From contig DEQA01000212.1 of NCBI GenBank assembly GCA_002359075.1, positions 1 to 18,188 on the forward strand: a stretch of 18,188 nucleotides of DNA. The letters run 5' to 3'. Origin of the DNA: Planococcaceae bacterium UBA3378. Lineage in GTDB: Bacteria; Bacillota; Bacilli; Bacillales_A; Planococcaceae. The notes beneath the pieces are model-generated. The model worked only from the letters and a program-made list of their open reading frames with translations. It made no database searches and was not told the origin of the DNA. Made by a program: the position numbers and the translations under genes. Positions 15,401 through 18,188 of the stretch are shown here, piece by piece; within the stretch, counting starts at the first letter, position 1; every line of letters starts with the position of its first letter.

Positions 15401-16935
15401 AGCTGCTTAAAATAATTAAACAGCGACTGCGGCCGATCTGACAGTACAGCAAGCGGCGTATCATTCCCCATAGAGCCTAAAGGATCTTTTCCTTCCTTTG
15501 CTAACGGGACGATATATTTTTGCACATCCTCAAAGGTATAGCCGTACACTTTTTGACGAAGCGTCAAATCGCTCACAACCTCCGCTTCTTCCTTTGGGGA
15601 CTCCAGCTTCAGCATGTTTTCTTCAAGCCATTTCTGATAAGGCTCCTGAGCTGCCATTTCAGTCTTTAGCTCCTCATCAGAAATGATTCTGCCCTGCTCT
15701 AGATCGATTAACAGCATACGGCCCGGACTTAAGTAGTCTTTCACGGCTACCTCTTCCTCCCGCACATCCACTACCCCTGTCTCAGAAGAGAAAATAATAT
15801 GATCATCCTTCGTTACATACAGTCTGCCTGGGCGCAGTCCATTACGGTCTAAAATGGCTCCTATTTGCTTACCGTCAGTAAAACAGATTGCTGTTGGGCC
15901 ATCCCAAGGTTCCATTAAGGACGCATGATATTGATAAAACGCTTTTCGTCCTTTATTGATCCGCGGATTTTCCGACCACGGCTCCGGAATCAGCATCATC
16001 GCTGCATGAGCTGGTGAGCGTCCTGCTAATACAAAAAATTCAAATGCATTATCGAGCATGGAAGAATCCGAACCTGTTTGATCAATAATAGGCAGGATCT
16101 TTTGTAAATCATCCCCGAATGCTTCTGACACAAATTGCTGTTCGCGGGCACGCATCCAATTGATATTACCGCGCAGCGTATTAATTTCGCCGTTGTGGAT
16201 CATATAGCGGTTTTGATGGGCACGTTTCCATGACGGAAATGTATTTGTCGAATAACGGGAATGAACAAGGGCAAATGCCGACATAAAGCTTTCATCCTGC
16301 AGATCCTGATAAAAACCACTCACTTCTTCCGGTGCCAATAATCCTTTAAAAACCATCGTCTGACTCGAAAGGCTAGGGCAGTAAAATTCATATCCTTGCC
16401 CTTCCGCCCATTGTTCCAGCTGCTTGCGAATAACATATAGCTTCCGCTCGAAGGCTAATCTGCCGCCTGCATTCTTGCAGATAAATACTTGACGTACAAC
16501 CGGTGCCGAGGACTTTGCCATATCGCTCAAACGCTCTTTATTTACCGGTGCAAGCCGCCATCCGATTAACGACTGCCCTTCCGCTTTAATCAGCTCATTC
16601 ATTTTTTCTTCAATCGCCAGGCGCTCTTCCTCTTTCTCGGTAAAGAATAGCTGTCCGACCCCGTACTCCCCTTTGGCAGGCAAGTCAAGCTCCATACAGT
16701 TCAGCTTAAAAAATGCGTCCGGGATTTGTACCATAATGCCGGCCCCGTCACTTGTCTTGCCGTCTCCACCGCGTCCTGCACGGTGCTCCAGACGACATAA
16801 CATCTCTAAACCATTCTTTACAATGTCATGTGACGGCTGCCCTTTCACATGTGCATACATGCCAATTCCACATGCATCATGCTCGAACTCCGGTGAATAA
16901 AGGCCTTGCGGTGCTGGATATTGATGAAAAGCCAT
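12418..16935 (-). CDS. gltB: Glutamate synthase (NADPH) large subunit
   Basis: Makes two glutamates from glutamine and 2-oxoglutarate (gltA in B. subtilis); 1505 aa, normal length. The N-terminal Ntn-type glutamine amidotransferase domain (about 22-430) has nucleophile Cys22 in HDACGIG. The 21-residue propeptide before it must be removed. A central domain is followed by the FMN-binding synthase domain (about 800-1200) with GAMSFGSLS and GGEDPVRF. The [3Fe-4S] ligands are Cys1108, Cys1114 and Cys1119 (CVMMRACHLDTC). The C-terminal beta-helix GXGXG domain shows repeats such as GHAGQSFGAF and GAGMSGGVAYV. I start at ATG 16935 because it gives the standard MAFHQYPAPQGLY N terminus. Its Shine-Dalgarno is a run of seven G six nt upstream, which is unusual. 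An upstream TTG start at 16959 would lie ahead of this site. Confidence 0.97.
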   Translation of the reverse strand: MAFHQYPAPQGLYSPEFEHDACGIGMYAHVKGQPSHDIVKNGLEMLCRLEHRAGRGGDGKTSDGAGIMVQIPDAFFKLNCMELDLPAKGEYGVGQLFFTEKEEERLAIEEKMNELIKAEGQSLIGWRLAPVNKERLSDMAKSSAPVVRQVFICKNAGGRLAFERKLYVIRKQLEQWAEGQGYEFYCPSLSSQTMVFKGLLAPEEVSGFYQDLQDESFMSAFALVHSRYSTNTFPSWKRAHQNRYMIHNGEINTLRGNINWMRAREQQFVSEAFGDDLQKILPIIDQTGSDSSMLDNAFEFFVLAGRSPAHAAMMLIPEPWSENPRINKGRKAFYQYHASLMEPWDGPTAICFTDGKQIGAILDRNGLRPGRLYVTKDDHIIFSSETGVVDVREEEVAVKDYLSPGRMLLIDLEQGRIISDEELKTEMAAQEPYQKWLEENMLKLESPKEEAEVVSDLTLRQKVYGYTFEDVQKYIVPLAKEGKDPLGSMGNDTPLAVLSDRPQSLFNYFKQLFAQVTNPPIDSIREHVVTSTMTLLGREGNLLHPTAENVRRIMLETPILTNSEYKRLSENKEKDFQPSVISLAYTKKLEEELHRIRRQAVAAIEHGASLLVLSDNVEHPAVPTVPVLLAASSLHQYLVQKGLRTKVSLIVNSGEAREVHHFAALIGFGVDAINPYLAYATIKEAIEKGNLSADYQTAVKKYRKGIADGVVKVMSKMGISTVQSYRGAQVFEAVGISKDVIKEHFTGTASQIDGIDLETIGKEAKRRHEDAVKAMHAELESGSDFQWRADGEHHAFNPKTIHTLQWATRKNDYGLYRMYAEMANEERIGFLRNLFDFRKAERKIPLEEVEPVDAIVTRFKSGAMSFGSLSKEAHETLAVAMNRLGARSNSGEGGEDPVRFTPDANGDSRRSAIKQIASGRFGVKSHYLVNADELQIKMAQGAKPGEGGQLPGNKVYPWVAEVRGSTPGVGLISPPPHHDIYSIEDMAELIHDLKNANRYARISVKLVAKAGVGTIAAGVAKGAADVIVISGYDGGTGASPKTSIKHTGLPWELGLAEVHQTLMLNGLRDRVVLETDGKLMTGKDVVMAALFGAEEFAFATAPLIVLGCVMMRACHLDTCPVGVATQNPELRAKFMGSADHVVNYMRFVAQEMREYMSILGFRTVEEMVGRTDVLMISERTKQHWKASQLDLTALLHQVPGTRTKQHEQHHGIAESFDMVHLLPKVEKAIEEKKKVELSFPIKNTDRVMGTIIGSEISRKYGEQGLSDDTITLTFTGHAGQSFGAFIPRGMTMKVEGDVNDYFGKGLSGGKVMAVSPIKGVYEKNVIAGNVCLYGATSGQAFINGRAGHRFAVRNSGANIVVEGIGDHGCEYMTGGRIVVLGDVGQNFGAGMSGGVAYVLPTNAAAFKAQCNMEMIEFAQLEEKSEVEAVRKLIIQHLEQTESTAALHVLAKWEEMVPKFVKVVPTDYQAMLEKINFHKLQGLTDENAAMQAFAETTGSREPAILN

Positions 16936-16971
16936 GTAAATCCCCCCCAAATCTTTCAATTACGTATTTAC

Positions 16972-17001
16972 ATTTTAAAGTTTTCGAAATAATATAAACA
17001 A
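16972..17001 (-). promoter_or_regulatory. Predicted gltB promoter
   Basis: On the minus strand, TTGTTT (17001-16996), an 18-bp spacer and TAAAAT (16977-16972) form a promoter with a good -10 and a weak -35, as expected for an activator-dependent LysR target. Transcription would start near 16965, giving a 30-nt leader before the gltB start codon. Confidence 0.55.
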
Positions 17002-17022
17002 TATATAGTTTGGATGGAAATT

Positions 17023-17037
17023 ATCTACTATTTAGAT
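17023..17037. promoter_or_regulatory. Putative GltC (LysR-type) operator in the gltB-gltC gap
   Basis: ATCTA-CTATT-TAGAT is a perfect 15-bp inverted repeat containing the LysR T-N11-A motif. Its centre (17030) is at about -65 from the predicted gltB start site, the standard activator recognition position for LysR regulators. A weak plus-strand gltC promoter, TTTTCG (16981-16986), 17 bp, TATAGT (17004-17009), would start just before the repeat, so GltC bound here could also repress its own gene, as known in B. subtilis. Symmetry and position are seen; binding is inferred. Confidence 0.7.
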
Positions 17038-17053
17038 GAATGGGGTGAATATA

Positions 17054-17956
17054 TTGGAATTACGCCAGTTACGCTATTTTGTAGAAGTAGCTCAACGTGA
17101 ACATATTTCCGAAGCGGCTGAACATCTTCACGTAGCACAGTCAGCTATCAGCCGGCAAATCGCCAATCTGGAGGAAGAGCTGGGCACACCTCTTTTTGAA
17201 AGAATCGGGCGCAATGTAAAGCTGACACCAATTGGTAAAATATTTTTGGAACATACCATTACCGCGCTTAAGGCAATTGATTTTGCAGCAAAGCAAGTGG
17301 AGGAATATTTGGATCCCGCAAAAGGAACAATAAAAATCGGCTTTCCGACAAGTTTGGCAAGCTATGTGTTACCGACTGTCATTTCCGCCTTCAAAAAGGA
17401 ATATCCCGATGTCTCGTTCCATCTACGTCAAGGATCCTACAAATTTTTAGTTGATTCGGTCAAAAACCGCGAATTAAATTTGGCTTTTCTAGGACCTCTT
17501 CCGCCAAAAGATGAAGCAATCGATACAACTATTCTGTTCAGCGAAAATATTTATGCACTCCTTCCTGCTAATCACCCGCTGGCAAAAAGCGAAAAGATTA
17601 ATCTTGTCGATTTACGACATGAAAACTTCGTCCTTTTCCCTGAAGGATACATCCTCCATAAAGTAGCTGTAGAAGCATGCAGATCGGTTGGGTTTGTACC
17701 GGCAATTACATCCGTTGGAGAAGATATGGATGCTTTGAAGGGGCTTGTTGCAGCAGGCATTGGGGTAACACTTCTCCCGGAAAGCTCCCTTTACGATTCC
17801 ACCCCCCGCTTCACGGTAAAAATGCCGATTGCTATTCCGGCAATCCGCCGTACCGTAGGGGTTATTTCACCACTAAACCGGGAGCTCGCTGCTTCAGAAA
17901 AAGTATTTCTTGATTTCGTAAAAAGCTTTTTCTCCCGATTATCCCAGTTTCAATAA
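17054..17956 (+). CDS. gltC: LysR-family transcriptional activator of glutamate synthase, GltC
   Basis: DNA-binding regulator that activates the divergent glutamate synthase operon in response to 2-oxoglutarate and glutamate levels (known for B. subtilis GltC). The N-terminal winged helix-turn-helix reads LRQLRYFVEVAQ, then ISEAAEHLHVAQSAISRQIANLEEELG, followed by the linker helix and two-lobed effector domain with IKIGFPTSLASYVLPTVISAF, LRQGSYKFL, FVLFPEGYI and GVTLLPESSLY. I prefer the TTG start at 17054: GGGGTGA lies 5 nt upstream and it gives 300 aa with the standard [M]ELRQLRYF N terminus. The in-frame ATG at 17036 would give 306 aa, but it sits inside the operator repeat and has no ribosome binding site. 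Stop TAA is followed by a terminator. Confidence 0.95.
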   Translation: MELRQLRYFVEVAQREHISEAAEHLHVAQSAISRQIANLEEELGTPLFERIGRNVKLTPIGKIFLEHTITALKAIDFAAKQVEEYLDPAKGTIKIGFPTSLASYVLPTVISAFKKEYPDVSFHLRQGSYKFLVDSVKNRELNLAFLGPLPPKDEAIDTTILFSENIYALLPANHPLAKSEKINLVDLRHENFVLFPEGYILHKVAVEACRSVGFVPAITSVGEDMDALKGLVAAGIGVTLLPESSLYDSTPRFTVKMPIAIPAIRRTVGVISPLNRELAASEKVFLDFVKSFFSRLSQFQ

Positions 17957-17960
17957 AATC

Positions 17961-17989
17961 GCCGGCTCCGTTACAGGAGTCGGCTTTTT
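17961..17989 (+). terminator. Rho-independent terminator of gltC
   Basis: GCCGGCTCC (17961-17969) pairs over nine positions, one a G-U, with GGAGTCGGC (17976-17984). The loop is six nt, followed by TTTTT and an AT-rich tail. It begins four bases after the gltC stop. Confidence 0.92.
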
Positions 17990-18105
17990 ATATGGGGCTC
18001 CAAGAGGTGACAGCGTTCTTGCCGTTTTGATTAGCGTTATTTATCCATAGCCAATCGCTTTTTCACTCATTGTGTCGATTTCCCGGGAAATAACTCATTA
18101 GTCAT

Positions 18106-18137
18106 AAAAAAATCCCAAGATCTAAAAAGACCTTGGG
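18106..18137 (-). terminator. Minus-strand terminator for a gene beyond the right edge
   Basis: CCCAAGATC (18114-18122) pairs with GACCTTGGG (18129-18137) around a six-nt loop. Read on the minus strand, the stem is followed by A and then seven T (18112-18106). It implies a minus-strand transcription unit entering from the right, whose coding part is not in this window. The remaining bases to 18188 hold no gene that I can support. Confidence 0.8.
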
Positions 18138-18188
18138 TTTCATTGAGGGCACTGAAAAACTTACATTTTTTATAACGAAGTAGTTTTT

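Noticed and set aside
16936..16980. TnrA-type site (TGTNA-N7-TNACA) in the gltB leader
   Set aside because: TGTAA/TTACA is present near 16967-16973 as one half only; the other half at the right distance matches poorly.
1..18188. CRISPR array, tRNA/rRNA genes, riboswitch, prophage or defence genes
   Set aside because: No repeat-spacer pattern, cloverleaf, riboswitch-like conserved leader or corresponding proteins were found on reading through; all large frames belong to core metabolism. A covariance-model search was not possible here.

Overview
This window looks like ordinary chromosome from a low-to-moderate GC Gram-positive bacterium of the order Bacillales, most likely a Bacillus/Planococcaceae relative (Lysinibacillus- or Solibacillus-like is my guess, not shown by the sequence). 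The reasons are the sufCDSUB gene order with SufU instead of IscU, strong AGGAGG-type ribosome binding sites, a glutamate synthase pair with a divergent gltC exactly as in Bacillus subtilis, and Gram-positive Pho-box architecture.

Layout. (1) 1-4414 is a glycerol-3-phosphate/glycerophosphodiester scavenging locus. A minus-strand operon ugpC-ugpA-ugpE-ugpB (ugpB cut by the window edge) encodes the ATPase, two permeases and the binding lipoprotein. A divergent plus-strand gene encodes a glycerophosphodiester phosphodiesterase (ugpQ). The space between them holds four TTnACA-like hexamers spaced exactly 11 bp apart, just upstream of a perfect TATAAT. This is the architecture of a PhoP-activated promoter. 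(2) 4498-4962 is a GyrI-like effector-binding protein gene broken by one in-frame amber codon. A bidirectional terminator follows. (3) 5030-10229 is the minus-strand SUF iron-sulfur cluster operon sufC-sufD-sufS-sufU-sufB, complete, tightly packed and with all key residues visible. (4) 10230-10824 is about 595 bp with no convincing gene. It holds the suf promoter, nested palindromes in the suf leader, a good Fur-box match about 215 bp upstream of sufC, and the glt terminator. (5) 10825-16935 is the minus-strand NADPH glutamate synthase operon (large subunit then small subunit). The LysR regulator gene gltC diverges from it (17054-17956), and a perfect ATCTA-N5-TAGAT operator sits at about -65 of the glt promoter. 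(6) 17957-18188 has the gltC terminator, then a minus-strand terminator belonging to a gene beyond the right edge.

How it works together: the ugp genes supply phosphate and glycerol-3-phosphate when phosphate is short. The suf genes build Fe-S clusters. Glutamate synthase, itself a [3Fe-4S]/[4Fe-4S] flavoenzyme, would be one client of SUF. I see no CRISPR array, tRNA, rRNA, intact mobile element or obviously novel multi-gene system. The most interesting signals are regulatory (Pho box, Fur box, GltC operator, poly-G Shine-Dalgarno) plus the amber-interrupted gene.
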